64,000 nt of DNA, taken from contig NZ_JAHZBQ010000001.1 in the NCBI RefSeq assembly GCF_019423325.1, positions 992,001 to 1,056,000 of the forward strand, given 5' to 3'. The notes beneath the pieces are model-generated. The model did no database searches. It was not told the origin of the DNA and saw only the letters and a list, made by a program, of their open reading frames with translations. A program made the position numbers and the translations under genes. Numbering within the stretch: the first letter of the stretch is position 1; each line of letters begins with the position of its first letter. Positions 25,091 through 33,341 of the stretch are shown here, piece by piece. This DNA comes from Campylobacter sp. (GTDB taxonomy: Bacteria > Campylobacterota > Campylobacteria > Campylobacterales > Campylobacteraceae).

Positions 25091-26152
25091 TTATGAGCCT
25101 AAACTTATTTTTAAAAATTTCATCGAATCCTCTCTTTTACGGCGCAACGCCTCATTTACGCCATCCCAATCGATAGTAGCGTTAAAGCGCGCGTCTTTGG
25201 GATCTTGCAAAGCCCTATCTTCAAGCCCGAATAAGCCCAAAAGCGAGCTAAAGCGCGACGCACCGCGACTAGCGTTAACGAGCACAAAAAACGGCTTATT
25301 AAAGATTATGGAAAATACGCAGCCGTGAAATGAATCGGTTAGCACAAACTCCGCGCCCGCAATAGCGCTTAGCCACGCTTTTATGCCGATGCGGTTGCCG
25401 CGGTCGTTCACCTCATCTATCTCTAGTCCGCTTTGCTTCTTTAGTAGCTCTATCACCGCTTCTGAGCGAGGCGATGGATCTAGGATATAGGCAAAGCCCT
25501 TGCGCTTTGACGCATGGCTTAAAAATTTATCATAAATCTCTTTGTTAGCCAAAAGTGTAGGATCCAGTACCAAGTGCGCATCTACGCCAAAGCATTCGCG
25601 TGCAATCTTTGCACCATCGCACTCGCGCACCGAAATAGCTTTAAATTTAGCCAAATTTGCAACGTGAGCTTTTAAATCTGCGGGGTTTTTAAGCCCACAG
25701 AGCCTATCTCCGCCGAAGCTTGCGGCATAGGCGATCCGCGTGCAGTTAGGCGGCAAAAATCCAAGGCTAAAGCAATCTGCAAAATCCGCAAAATAGCTAG
25801 GACGAAAAACCTGATCGCTTCCTAAAATCACCGCTTCAAAGCGTTCTTTCTCGCACAGCGCCTTTAAATCCGCAGGCGTGCAAACAGGCGCGGTTAAAGG
25901 GATATTTTCTGTCACAAACTCGCTAGTATCGCGCTCGTAAGAGGGATTAAATTTCGCGCCGCGAAGCTCCTTTTTTATCGTGCGCGCCACTAAAAATTTA
26001 AGATATGCAATCGATAGTTTGCTTCTTTGCAGGCGCAAGTTTATGAGCCATGGCTCATGCCCAAGCTCCACTAGCACGCGGCTTAGCGCATAAGCTTGTA
26101 AAATTCCGCCATAATTATTTACTAGCGGCAGGGTAAAAATCCCGATCTTCAT
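25091..26152 (-). CDS. Polysaccharide pyruvyl transferase family protein
   Basis: A 353-residue member of the WcaK/AmsJ/CsaB family, which adds pyruvate ketals from phosphoenolpyruvate to sugars. The family landmarks are the N-terminal LPLVNNYGGILQAYAL, the middle ILGSDQVFRPSYF, YAASFGGDR and the C-terminal TDSFHGCVFSIIFNKPF. There is no membrane segment. It is coupled by a 4-base overlap to an FrhB-like Fe-S protein, a pair often found together in polysaccharide clusters. C. jejuni pgl has neither gene. A pyruvylated or otherwise modified N-glycan is a reasonable inference. Confidence 0.85.
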   Translation of the reverse strand: MKIGIFTLPLVNNYGGILQAYALSRVLVELGHEPWLINLRLQRSKLSIAYLKFLVARTIKKELRGAKFNPSYERDTSEFVTENIPLTAPVCTPADLKALCEKERFEAVILGSDQVFRPSYFADFADCFSLGFLPPNCTRIAYAASFGGDRLCGLKNPADLKAHVANLAKFKAISVRECDGAKIARECFGVDAHLVLDPTLLANKEIYDKFLSHASKRKGFAYILDPSPRSEAVIELLKKQSGLEIDEVNDRGNRIGIKAWLSAIAGAEFVLTDSFHGCVFSIIFNKPFFVLVNASRGASRFSSLLGLFGLEDRALQDPKDARFNATIDWDGVNEALRRKREDSMKFLKISLGS

Positions 26153-27771
26153 GCAAACTTCCTATAAATTTTATATGCCGCGATCTTTGGTAGCGCCAAA
26201 AGCGCTAGCACTTTATTCGCAGCGGCAATTTTTTTAAGCCTAGCAGCGATGAAATCATCACAATCAAAATGCGTAGCGCTATATCGCTGGATCTGAAGCT
26301 TCTGGCGCAAGATGTAGCGCCTAAGCGGATTTTTCGCGCCATAGAAAATTTCGTTTTTACACTCTACCTGGCTTTGCTGCGAGCGCTGCACCTCTGCTGC
26401 GGATATCCGCTCGCAAAAAATCGCCTCGCGTGCCTGCTTCGTAGGCTGCGAAAATAGCGCGTCGATCTGAGCTGCGCGCGTAATTACGAGCGACGTGCCG
26501 CGCCACTCGCTCATTTCGCTTTTCAGCCACGCATCCATCAGCACGACGTCGGCGCATTTGGCAAAAACGTCGGTGCAGGCGTTGCACGCAAGAGGCGTAA
26601 AAGCGCGCGAGCTCCAGTATGCAAAGGCGCTACTACTGCGATCGTCTATCGCCTCACTGCCGTCTGCAGCGCGGAATTTAAAGCCAAAGCTCATCGCACT
26701 TTTGCCCGCGATTTTATATCTGTAATTAACCGCCGCGAGCTGCTTACGCTCTTTAAACGCAAGATCTGCCAGCTTATGCGTAAAACTAGCACCCTTGCCT
26801 TGCCCGCAAACCAGCCCAATAATAAAGCTTATGCGGGATTTAAGGCGCGGATTTTTACTCGCAGCAAGCCTTAAGGCCTTGGCAAAACACGGCAGCGCGC
26901 TAATCGCGTATCTACCCTCACGGCGCGACATCTCCTTTAGCACTGCTTCAAGCGTGAGCGGATAGTAAGCGGACGAGCGCGCACGAGTAAGCTCATCGGC
27001 ATTTTTTATCACGCTAAATTTAAATAGCGGCACGGAATTTTCGCCCGCATAATTTCGCGCGTTTTTGGAATTCTCGCAAGCAAAATTCTGCGTTGATACG
27101 GAATTTTTACAAGAAGCTTTAGAATTCTGCGTGGAATTTTCATTTGTAAAATTCTGCACGGAATTCTGCGTAAAATTTTCGCAAGAAGAATTTTGCGCAC
27201 TCGTAAAATTTATAGAATCATCATCTGTCAAATTCTGCGTTAAATTTACCATTACGGAATTCTGCTCGGAATTTTTGGTTGCGGAATTTTGCAAATTCTG
27301 TGGCTGCGCTAAATTATTGCAGGCAGAAAAATCACGCTTGGAATTTTGGGCTATAAAATCCCCCTCGTCCGCGGGCACGGCGCAAATCGCGTAATCTATG
27401 AGCCCGCGCGCAAAAAGCTCGCGAAAAATATAATCTCCCGCGCCGCCGCTTGCACTGCTTAGGCGCTGCGCTTCATCTTTTTTGTAGAATTTGTAAGTGG
27501 CTAAAAACCTGCCAAAATCTGGGCTAAAGCTTTCCAACTCTGAGTATGATTTAGAATTTAGCTCATTTTCAAGCATGTCTTTTTCGTAAAACGGGCAGAC
27601 TTTTAGACAAATATCGCATTTGTCGCGACACCCTTCGCCCTCCTCGGGCGCGTAAAATCCATTGCCTCCAAGCCGCATTTTTAGCACGCTAAAAGGGCAG
27701 CTGCTCACACAGACGCCGCAGCCGATACAGCGGTCTTTCGTAACCACTTCGCTAATTACATTGAAGCTCAA
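26149..27771 (-). CDS. FrhB-like Fe-S protein with a large Asn/Ser-rich insertion
   Basis: A 540-residue member of the coenzyme F420 hydrogenase/dehydrogenase beta-subunit family as found in polysaccharide clusters. Two 4Fe-4S motifs open the protein (CIGCGVCVSSCP at ~15-26 and CDICLKVCP at ~52-60). The FrhB domains follow (SSASGGAGDYIFRELF, then from ~250 onward SSAYYPLTLEAVL, ALPCFAKAL and GLVCGQGK). Between them, residues ~140-248 are an inserted tract of Asn, Ser, Gln, Thr and Glu. TTG start behind AAGGAGG. Function in the cluster is unproven: possibly redox chemistry on a sugar, or a partner of the pyruvyltransferase. Confidence 0.85.
   Translation of the reverse strand: MSFNVISEVVTKDRCIGCGVCVSSCPFSVLKMRLGGNGFYAPEEGEGCRDKCDICLKVCPFYEKDMLENELNSKSYSELESFSPDFGRFLATYKFYKKDEAQRLSSASGGAGDYIFRELFARGLIDYAICAVPADEGDFIAQNSKRDFSACNNLAQPQNLQNSATKNSEQNSVMVNLTQNLTDDDSINFTSAQNSSCENFTQNSVQNFTNENSTQNSKASCKNSVSTQNFACENSKNARNYAGENSVPLFKFSVIKNADELTRARSSAYYPLTLEAVLKEMSRREGRYAISALPCFAKALRLAASKNPRLKSRISFIIGLVCGQGKGASFTHKLADLAFKERKQLAAVNYRYKIAGKSAMSFGFKFRAADGSEAIDDRSSSAFAYWSSRAFTPLACNACTDVFAKCADVVLMDAWLKSEMSEWRGTSLVITRAAQIDALFSQPTKQAREAIFCERISAAEVQRSQQSQVECKNEIFYGAKNPLRRYILRQKLQIQRYSATHFDCDDFIAARLKKIAAANKVLALLALPKIAAYKIYRKFA
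27034..27350 (-). repeat. RAATTY-rich low-complexity array inside the FrhB-like gene
   Basis: I count 18 RAATTY hexamers in ~317 bases, in units such as CGGAATTCTG, CGGAATTTTT and AAAATTCTG. On the coding strand these give Gln-Asn-Ser, Glu-Asn-Ser and Asn-Phe-Thr. It is the densest such array in the window. Confidence 0.85.
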
Positions 27772-29306
27772 GCCCGCCTCCTTATCTTAGCCGCAATGCC
27801 ACCAAAAATCGCGCGCTCGTAATCGTTCATCGCCCAAAAATACGCGCTTAGCACAAACATAGCCGAATAAAGCCCGCCGCAAATTAGCAAAAAGCTCACT
27901 CCGTGCAAGCCTAATGCGTAATTTATCGCTAGGCTTGCTGCGATTGCAGGAGCAAATTTTACTACCATCGCGCCGATATTTCGCCAGAATTTAGCGATGT
28001 CAAGTCCGATTACACGAGCATAGTAGATATTCATCACGCAGATATTTAGCAAGGTGATCGCAAAAGCCGTACCGCACGCAGCGCCCACGCCACCGTAAGC
28101 CTTAGCTAGCGGGATAGAAATAGCGATATTTACGAGCGTGACGCAAAACGCGGCGATTGAGCGAAATTTGACTTTATTTTTTGCCTGAAGCACGGCTAGG
28201 CCTAAATTTTGAATCAACGGCACGCTTACTGGAAGCACCAAAATAAGCGCGATTGCGTATGAAATTTCATAATTTGCGCCAGCCCATAGCACGATAAACT
28301 CCCGTCCAAAAATCACCAAAAGCGACTCGATAAAAAATATCACGTAAAATTGCAGCCTGCCTATTTTGATAAATTCCGCGCTAAGCTCGGAATCGGTGGA
28401 GTTTGCAGAGACCATTTTGGCGATTTTAGGAAGCATCACGCCGCTAATGGTGAGCGAAAGCGTGACGAAAGTGGCATTTATCGTGCTTGCTACGGCATAC
28501 GTGGAGACCGCCGTAGCGCCTGCTACAGCGCCTAAGATAAAATTATCGACATTCCAGTTTACTTGATCGACTACGATGCCTAAAAATATAAAAAACGAGT
28601 AGCCAAAAATTTGCTTAAGCGTGGAGGCGTCGAAATTTCGTACGCTTATCACGGGCGAGACTTTGCTCTTGCAGTAGATGAAATCTGCCGCGACGCAGAT
28701 TAAATTTACCACCGTAGCGATGATTACGATCGCGATAGCCTTATATCCCAAAAGTAGCGCAGGCACCGCAGCTAGCGGTAGAGCGATCGTACGAAAGATC
28801 CCAATTAGCTTGATAAATACGAAATTCTCATGCGCCGTAAGGATCGACGAATAGATGCTAAAAGGAAAGCTAATCGCTAAATTTGCAGTTAGCAGCATTA
28901 GCATAATGCGAATTTCACCCATCTCGCTAGCGCTTAGCTTAGCGCCAAAAATCGCGTGCAGATTAGCTAGCAGCGCAGCTCCTGCAAGCGCGATCACCGC
29001 GCTCATTACCAAATACACACTAAAGATCGTACCATGCAGCTTATGCATGCGCTCCACTTCGCCGCTTGAGGCGTATTTGGCGGTATAGACCGTCACGGCA
29101 TTACCGAAACCCAAATCCAAAATCGCCAAATAGCCGATAACGCTACTCGCTAAAGAATATAGCCCAAACTCGCTCTGCCCCAGCGCCCGCAGAAAAAACG
29201 GCGTATAAACCAAAGTAAGTATCGTAGAAACAAAGATATTCACATACGATAGCACGACGCCGAGCTTGCGCTGCGCGGCTTCGGGGGCGTTTAGAATTTT
29301 AAGCAA
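27768..29306 (-). CDS. Wzx/MATE-type polysaccharide flippase
   Basis: A 512-residue integral membrane protein of the polysaccharide transporter (PST/MVF) superfamily with about 14 hydrophobic helices. The N-terminal pattern SYVNIFVSTILTLVYTPFFL and YSLASSVIGYLAILDLGFGN is typical of Wzx-like flippases, which move undecaprenyl-linked glycans across the membrane. In C. jejuni this step is done by the ABC transporter PglK, encoded at the matching position next to galE. No pglK is present here. TTG start behind AAAGGAAG. The stop overlaps the FrhB-like gene by four bases. Confidence 0.88.
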   Translation of the reverse strand: MLKILNAPEAAQRKLGVVLSYVNIFVSTILTLVYTPFFLRALGQSEFGLYSLASSVIGYLAILDLGFGNAVTVYTAKYASSGEVERMHKLHGTIFSVYLVMSAVIALAGAALLANLHAIFGAKLSASEMGEIRIMLMLLTANLAISFPFSIYSSILTAHENFVFIKLIGIFRTIALPLAAVPALLLGYKAIAIVIIATVVNLICVAADFIYCKSKVSPVISVRNFDASTLKQIFGYSFFIFLGIVVDQVNWNVDNFILGAVAGATAVSTYAVASTINATFVTLSLTISGVMLPKIAKMVSANSTDSELSAEFIKIGRLQFYVIFFIESLLVIFGREFIVLWAGANYEISYAIALILVLPVSVPLIQNLGLAVLQAKNKVKFRSIAAFCVTLVNIAISIPLAKAYGGVGAACGTAFAITLLNICVMNIYYARVIGLDIAKFWRNIGAMVVKFAPAIAASLAINYALGLHGVSFLLICGGLYSAMFVLSAYFWAMNDYERAIFGGIAAKIRRRA

Positions 29307-29324
29307 ACAAGGCTTCCTTTTGCT

Positions 29325-29344
29325 CGCCGCGATTAAACGCGGCG
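29325..29344. terminator. GC-rich hairpin between galE and the flippase gene
   Basis: A perfect 7-bp stem CGCCGCG/CGCGGCG with loop ATTAAA, just upstream of the flippase ribosome site. It lacks a T tract on the minus strand, so it may attenuate rather than end transcription from galE. Confidence 0.4.
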
Positions 29345-29387
29345 GAGTAAAATTTTAAAATTTCAAATCGCACTTTCACGCTAGAAC

Positions 29388-30377
29388 CTAGAGCTTCTTT
29401 TCCCAATTAAGCGCGCTTAGGATGATTTCATCCAGGCTCTCGTGCTCGGGATGCCAAGAGGTTTTGGTGCGAATTTTATCCGCATTTGAGATGAGGCAGG
29501 CAGGATCGCCGGCTCTGCGCGGAGCGATTTCCACTTTAAAATCCACGCCGCTTACTTTTTTAGCTTCATTAACGACCTCTTTTACGCTAAAGCCCGTGCC
29601 ATATCCTACGTTAAAGACCGCGCTGTCGTTACTTTGCAGATAATCAAGCACCGCCAGATGCGCGCTTGCGAGGTCTTCTACGTGGATGTAGTCGCGTATG
29701 CAGGTGCCGTCCTTGGTGTCGTAGTCATCACCGAAAATGCTCATCTTATCGCGCTTGCCGACGATAGTTTGGGTCGCTACCTTAATTAGATGCGTCGCGT
29801 TTGGATAGTTCTGCCCGATCGTGCCGTCGCTAGCCGCACCTGCAACGTTGAAGTAGCGCAAAATTCCATATTTAAAATTCGGATTTGCCGCTGCCGCGTC
29901 TTTTAGTACCCACTCGACCATCAGCTTGCTTCTGCCGTACGGATTGATCGGATTTTGCGGAGTTTCCTCGCTTACCTGCGGGACGCCTGGCTCGCCGTAG
30001 GTCGCCGCAGTGGAGCTAAAGATAAAGTCTTTCACGCCGTATTTGTTCGCAAGCGCGATCAAATTCATCGCGTTGGCGGTGTTGTTTAGATAGTATTTTA
30101 GCGGATTTTGCGTGCTTTCAAAAACCTCGATAAACGCCGCAAAGTGAATGATCGCATCAAACTTCTCGCGTTTAAAAAGTTTCTCGATTGCGGGGGTGTT
30201 TTCTAGGCTTTCCTGTACGAACTCAAACTCGCCTATCTTGCGAAGCGCCTCGATCGCTCGCATCGAGCCTTTGCAAAGATTATCCAGTATGACGACGTCG
30301 TGGCGGTTCGCTTCTAAAAGCGCCTTTGCGACGTGGCTGCCGATGTATCCCGCGCCGCCGGTGATTAAAATTTTCAT
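29388..30377 (-). CDS. galE: UDP-hexose 4-epimerase (GalE/Gne)
   Basis: A 329-residue extended short-chain dehydrogenase that interconverts UDP-Glc/UDP-Gal. In C. jejuni the enzyme at this position also interconverts UDP-GlcNAc/UDP-GalNAc, supplying GalNAc for the N-glycan. The NAD loop is ITGGAGYIGSHVAK, and catalytic Ser and Tyr lie in SSTAATYGEP and NPYGRSKLMVEW. The 330-residue length is normal. GGAGAATAG precedes the ATG. It heads the pgl transcription unit. Whether it acts on N-acetylated sugars cannot be read from the sequence, but the PglA/PglJ/PglH genes downstream need UDP-GalNAc. Confidence 0.93.
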   Translation of the reverse strand: MKILITGGAGYIGSHVAKALLEANRHDVVILDNLCKGSMRAIEALRKIGEFEFVQESLENTPAIEKLFKREKFDAIIHFAAFIEVFESTQNPLKYYLNNTANAMNLIALANKYGVKDFIFSSTAATYGEPGVPQVSEETPQNPINPYGRSKLMVEWVLKDAAAANPNFKYGILRYFNVAGAASDGTIGQNYPNATHLIKVATQTIVGKRDKMSIFGDDYDTKDGTCIRDYIHVEDLASAHLAVLDYLQSNDSAVFNVGYGTGFSVKEVVNEAKKVSGVDFKVEIAPRRAGDPACLISNADKIRTKTSWHPEHESLDEIILSALNWEKKL

Positions 30378-30429
30378 CTATTCTCCTTCGGATCAAATTT
30401 ATCAAAATACGCGATTATAGCCCCTTAGA

Positions 30430-31284
30430 TTAAATCGCTGGTCGCACGCGCAAAAATACGGGGAAGCGCGGCTTTTTCTCGCGGGTTAGGTTTTGGTATT
30501 GATAGGTGATGATCGTGCCCACCTTAGGCGGATTTTCCCGCATTTCGTCGCTAAAGCCCGTGCCTACTTTAAATTTCGCTCCGCTACGTAGATCCACGCA
30601 GCTAAGCGAGCCCATCTTGCCCTCGTTTTTGCCGTAGCCCGGATTGATTTTTACGACCTTGCAATCGCTATCGTGCGTCTTTTTGTATTTTAAAATTTTA
30701 TCGCTGCGCCCGCTCTCATAAAGCGCGTTTGGATCGCGCAGCACGACGCCTTCGCCGCCTGCTGCGATAACGCGATCAAAATACGCCTGCACGTCGGCAT
30801 GCGTGCTTACCGGAGTTTGCTGCACGATGAGTAAATTTTGCGCACCGCTTGAGGCGATAAAATTTCTTAAAATTTCCATCTTCGCGCTTAAGTTTTTCTG
30901 CTCCTTCGGCAGGTCAAACGCGTAAAATTTTACCCTGCTCCAGCGCTCATCGGGCACGCTAGAAGAGACGATCGAGACGAGCTGCTCAAACTCGCCGCGC
31001 GCCGTGTATAGCTCACCGTCCACGAAAAACGGCGGAAAGCCCGCGCTCCAGCCCTCGGGGGCGTTTATGATCTTGCCGCGCCTAGAGCGCAGATTTTTGC
31101 CGTCCCAGATCGCGCGCACGCCGTCTAGCTTCTCGCTGATCACCCAGCCCGTGATATTCATGCCGGGGACGTATTCTTTAAGCAGCATCGGTTTAAATTT
31201 AGCCTCGTCCGCGACCGCGCCGCAGAGCAAAAACAGCGCACCCAAAACCGCGCCTTTTAAAATTTTAAAAATTTCACTTCGCAT
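30430..31284 (-). CDS. ATP-dependent DNA ligase, secreted (LigE-like)
   Basis: A minimal 284-residue ATP-dependent DNA ligase. After a cleavable-looking signal peptide (LKGAVLGALFLLCGAVA) come the nucleotidyltransferase motifs: the lysine of motif I in EKLDGVRAIW, SRRGKIINAP, FVDGELYT, EGVVLRD and KILKYKK. A short OB domain (GTGFSDEMREN, FPVFLRVRP) completes it. Ligases of this type are periplasmic in some Gram-negatives and sit alongside the NAD-dependent replicative ligase. A role in repairing incoming or extracellular DNA has been proposed. It overlaps the exonuclease gene by 11 bases, hinting at shared DNA work. Confidence 0.9.
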   Translation of the reverse strand: MRSEIFKILKGAVLGALFLLCGAVADEAKFKPMLLKEYVPGMNITGWVISEKLDGVRAIWDGKNLRSRRGKIINAPEGWSAGFPPFFVDGELYTARGEFEQLVSIVSSSVPDERWSRVKFYAFDLPKEQKNLSAKMEILRNFIASSGAQNLLIVQQTPVSTHADVQAYFDRVIAAGGEGVVLRDPNALYESGRSDKILKYKKTHDSDCKVVKINPGYGKNEGKMGSLSCVDLRSGAKFKVGTGFSDEMRENPPKVGTIITYQYQNLTREKKPRFPVFLRVRPAI

Positions 31285-32692
31285 ATGCCGCTAGCTCCCT
31301 TTCTATGAAGTCGCAAAAAACGGGCGTATAGCTCATGCCCGCGCACTCTTTTTGCAAAAATTCGCCCATCACCGCGATGTAATTCAGATAGTCGTCCTTG
31401 GTGATCTTGCCGCGCAAAAGCTCGTATTTCAAAAACAGCCAGTAGGTGTTAAGCACGTCGGATCTGCAGTACTCGTCGATCTTGGCCTGCTCGCCGCCGT
31501 AATACAGCTGCAGTACCTGATCGCCGTGCACGTCGTATTTACCGGGAAGGCCCACGCTGGCGCAGATATGATCGAGCTTGAGCCCGCGCACGGCGCCAAA
31601 ATCGCTGATGTGATCGAGAAGATCCAGATGGAACCGCCCGTCGTAGCGGCTGCGGTAGTTCTCCCATTTGCTCTTGTTGTTATCGCGATCGTTCGTCTCA
31701 AAATACGCCGCGGCGCTTAGATCGTAGCACATCGCGCGCGCCATAATCATCGGCAGATCGAACCCGCGCCCGTTGAAGCTCACGAGCCGCGGATTAAAAT
31801 CCTCGATGAAGGCTAGGAATTTTGCGATTTTATCGCGCTCGCTCTCGCCATCAAGCGTCGAGACGCGCAAAAACCTGCCGAAGCCGTCCGCCATCACGGC
31901 GCTAATGCTAACGACGCGGTGGAAACAGACGGGCAGGAACTCGCTGCCGGTTTTTTCTTTGAAAATCTCCATCGCCCTAAGCGAGAGCAATTTGTGGTTT
32001 AAAATTTTGCTTTTATCCGCATTAAAGATCAATTGCTCGCCGTAAATTTTAAAATTTAGCGCGTTTGACGCGAGATCTTGCGCGGAGTTTAAAGCGAGAT
32101 TTTTGCTCTTTGAGCTTTGGGATGCGAAGCTTTGAGGCATAGAGCTTTCCGCCGCGGAATTCTGAGGCGCGGGGCTTCGGAGCGCGGAATTTTCTACCGC
32201 GGAGCCCTGTGCTGCGGAGCTTTGAGGCACGGTATCGTCGTAGGTTAAATTTAGCGACGCGGAATTTTTAGACGTCGTATTTTGCGACGCTAGATTTTGC
32301 TCTATGGAATTCAATGCGGAATTTTGCTCGGAATTTCGTGCCTTGGAATTTTCCTTCAAATTCTGCACTATAAAATTTTGTTCAGCGAGATTTTCACTCG
32401 CGAAGCTTTGAGGCACGGCGTCTTGTTGCGTAAAATTCTGAGGTACAGAATTTTGCTCGGAATTTTCAATTTTAGAATTCTGCTCTGCCGAATTTACAGC
32501 AAAATTTAAAGACGCGCTTTGCTTCTCGCCGCCGATCTTTTGCGAGAGCTGCGCGTCAAGAAGCTTTGCGAAGCTTTTTTTATCGAAAGGCTCAAAGCAG
32601 TCCGCGATCGCGTCCTCATCCAGCACCCGCACCAGCGCCGCTACGTCTGGGATCGTCTCGCAGTCGAATACGCAGATATAATCCTTTTTCAT
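31274..32692 (-). CDS. PolB-like 3'-5' exonuclease with a ~180-residue low-complexity insertion
   Basis: Member of the predicted 3'-5' exonuclease family related to the DNA polymerase B proofreading domain. Exo I is VFDCETIPD near the N-terminus, Exo II SFNGRGFDLPMI and Exo III YCRSDVLNTYWLF. Between residues ~56 and ~232 lies an insert rich in Asn, Ser, Ala, Gln and Glu (for example EQNSKIENSEQNSVPQNF), which splits the fold after Exo I. Relatives without it are about 270-300 residues; this is 472. ATG at 32692 follows GGAG; the TTG just upstream is less likely. Start overlaps the stop of a 36-codon frame (TGATG). Confidence 0.85.
   Translation of the reverse strand: MKKDYICVFDCETIPDVAALVRVLDEDAIADCFEPFDKKSFAKLLDAQLSQKIGGEKQSASLNFAVNSAEQNSKIENSEQNSVPQNFTQQDAVPQSFASENLAEQNFIVQNLKENSKARNSEQNSALNSIEQNLASQNTTSKNSASLNLTYDDTVPQSSAAQGSAVENSALRSPAPQNSAAESSMPQSFASQSSKSKNLALNSAQDLASNALNFKIYGEQLIFNADKSKILNHKLLSLRAMEIFKEKTGSEFLPVCFHRVVSISAVMADGFGRFLRVSTLDGESERDKIAKFLAFIEDFNPRLVSFNGRGFDLPMIMARAMCYDLSAAAYFETNDRDNNKSKWENYRSRYDGRFHLDLLDHISDFGAVRGLKLDHICASVGLPGKYDVHGDQVLQLYYGGEQAKIDEYCRSDVLNTYWLFLKYELLRGKITKDDYLNYIAVMGEFLQKECAGMSYTPVFCDFIERELAAYAK
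32158..32508 (-). repeat. RAATTY-rich low-complexity array inside the exonuclease gene
   Basis: I count 16 RAATTY hexamers in ~351 bases. The flank toward the gene's 3' side (32100-32160) instead repeats a GAAGCTTTGAGGCA-like unit that codes for Pro-Gln-Ser-Phe-Ala-Ser. The insertion therefore contains two kinds of short degenerate repeat. Confidence 0.75.
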
Positions 32693-32802
32693 CAAGCTCC
32701 TTCCTGGCGGTTTTTGCCGCTTTTTTCAAAAACAGCTCTGAAATAATCTTCTATCTCCATGCCGTTTTTAGGTATGCTCGCTAGACCTAGCTCCTCGCTC
32801 AT
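32692..32802 (-). CDS. Possible 36-residue peptide upstream of the exonuclease gene
   Basis: ATG at 32802 opens MSEELGLASIPKNGMEIEDY followed by 16 more residues and a TGA that overlaps the exonuclease ATG (TGATG). The overlap suggests translational coupling. The ribosome site in front of its own start is poor and no family is recognised. It may be a leader peptide, a real small protein, or the end of a lost gene. The 32803-32948 spacer shows nothing else. Confidence 0.35.
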   Translation of the reverse strand: MSEELGLASIPKNGMEIEDYFRAVFEKSGKNRQEGA

Positions 32803-32948
32803 CCAAGGTTTTCATTGCCGCTTCCAATCTTAAAATTTTACGCTGCCGTATTTTCGCGGCAAAAGGGGCGTGCGCGGAGGCGCGGCAAATTTCGCTACCG
32901 CTCGCTGCGGCGTAATTACCGTACACGAAAGCGCGCCGGCCGTTAAAT

Positions 32949-33341
32949 TTATCCTTCGATCAAGCGCTTAATGTCTGGCAAAATCTCGCCGGACGCCTCG
33001 CAAATCCTGCTTCGCAGCACGCTAAAATCGCCGCAGTAATCACCCAGAAGCTGCAAAATGTCACCTCTGATGGCTTGTGAGCGCTCGCTCAGAAGTAGCT
33101 CCTGCAAAAGGGCGAAAATTTCGCTCTCATGCGCCAGCGCGCAGCCGTAGTATGGATCAAGGTAATAATCTAGACACAACAGAAGCGAGGCTTTCTCTGC
33201 CTCGTCATCACCTCGCAAAACGGCGGCGATGCCCTCTATGCCGCCCTCTGCTATCCGTCTATGACTATCGTCGTAAAAAACTGCGCGCGTCAAATTTAGC
33301 CTTTTTACCTGTCGTTTTACTCGGTCTTGGCCGCATCCCAC
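32949..33341 (-). CDS. Small helical protein, possibly HEAT-like, unknown function
   Basis: Up to 130 residues with no membrane segment. The body looks all-helical with repeated Leu-rich helices (GIEGIAAVLRG, KASLLLCLDYYL, EIFALLQELLL, GDILQLLGDY), in the style of HEAT repeats. The frame from 33341 would begin inside fabI. A TTG at 33293, six bases after AAAAGG, is a better start and gives 114 residues beginning LTRAVFYDD. It probably follows fabI in one transcript. Not recognised further. Confidence 0.6.
   Translation of the reverse strand: MGCGQDRVKRQVKRLNLTRAVFYDDSHRRIAEGGIEGIAAVLRGDDEAEKASLLLCLDYYLDPYYGCALAHESEIFALLQELLLSERSQAIRGDILQLLGDYCGDFSVLRSRICEASGEILPDIKRLIEG

Noticed and set aside
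27768..29306. Flippase as PglK
   Set aside because: PglK is an ABC transporter with Walker motifs; this protein has about 14 helices and no nucleotide-binding domain.
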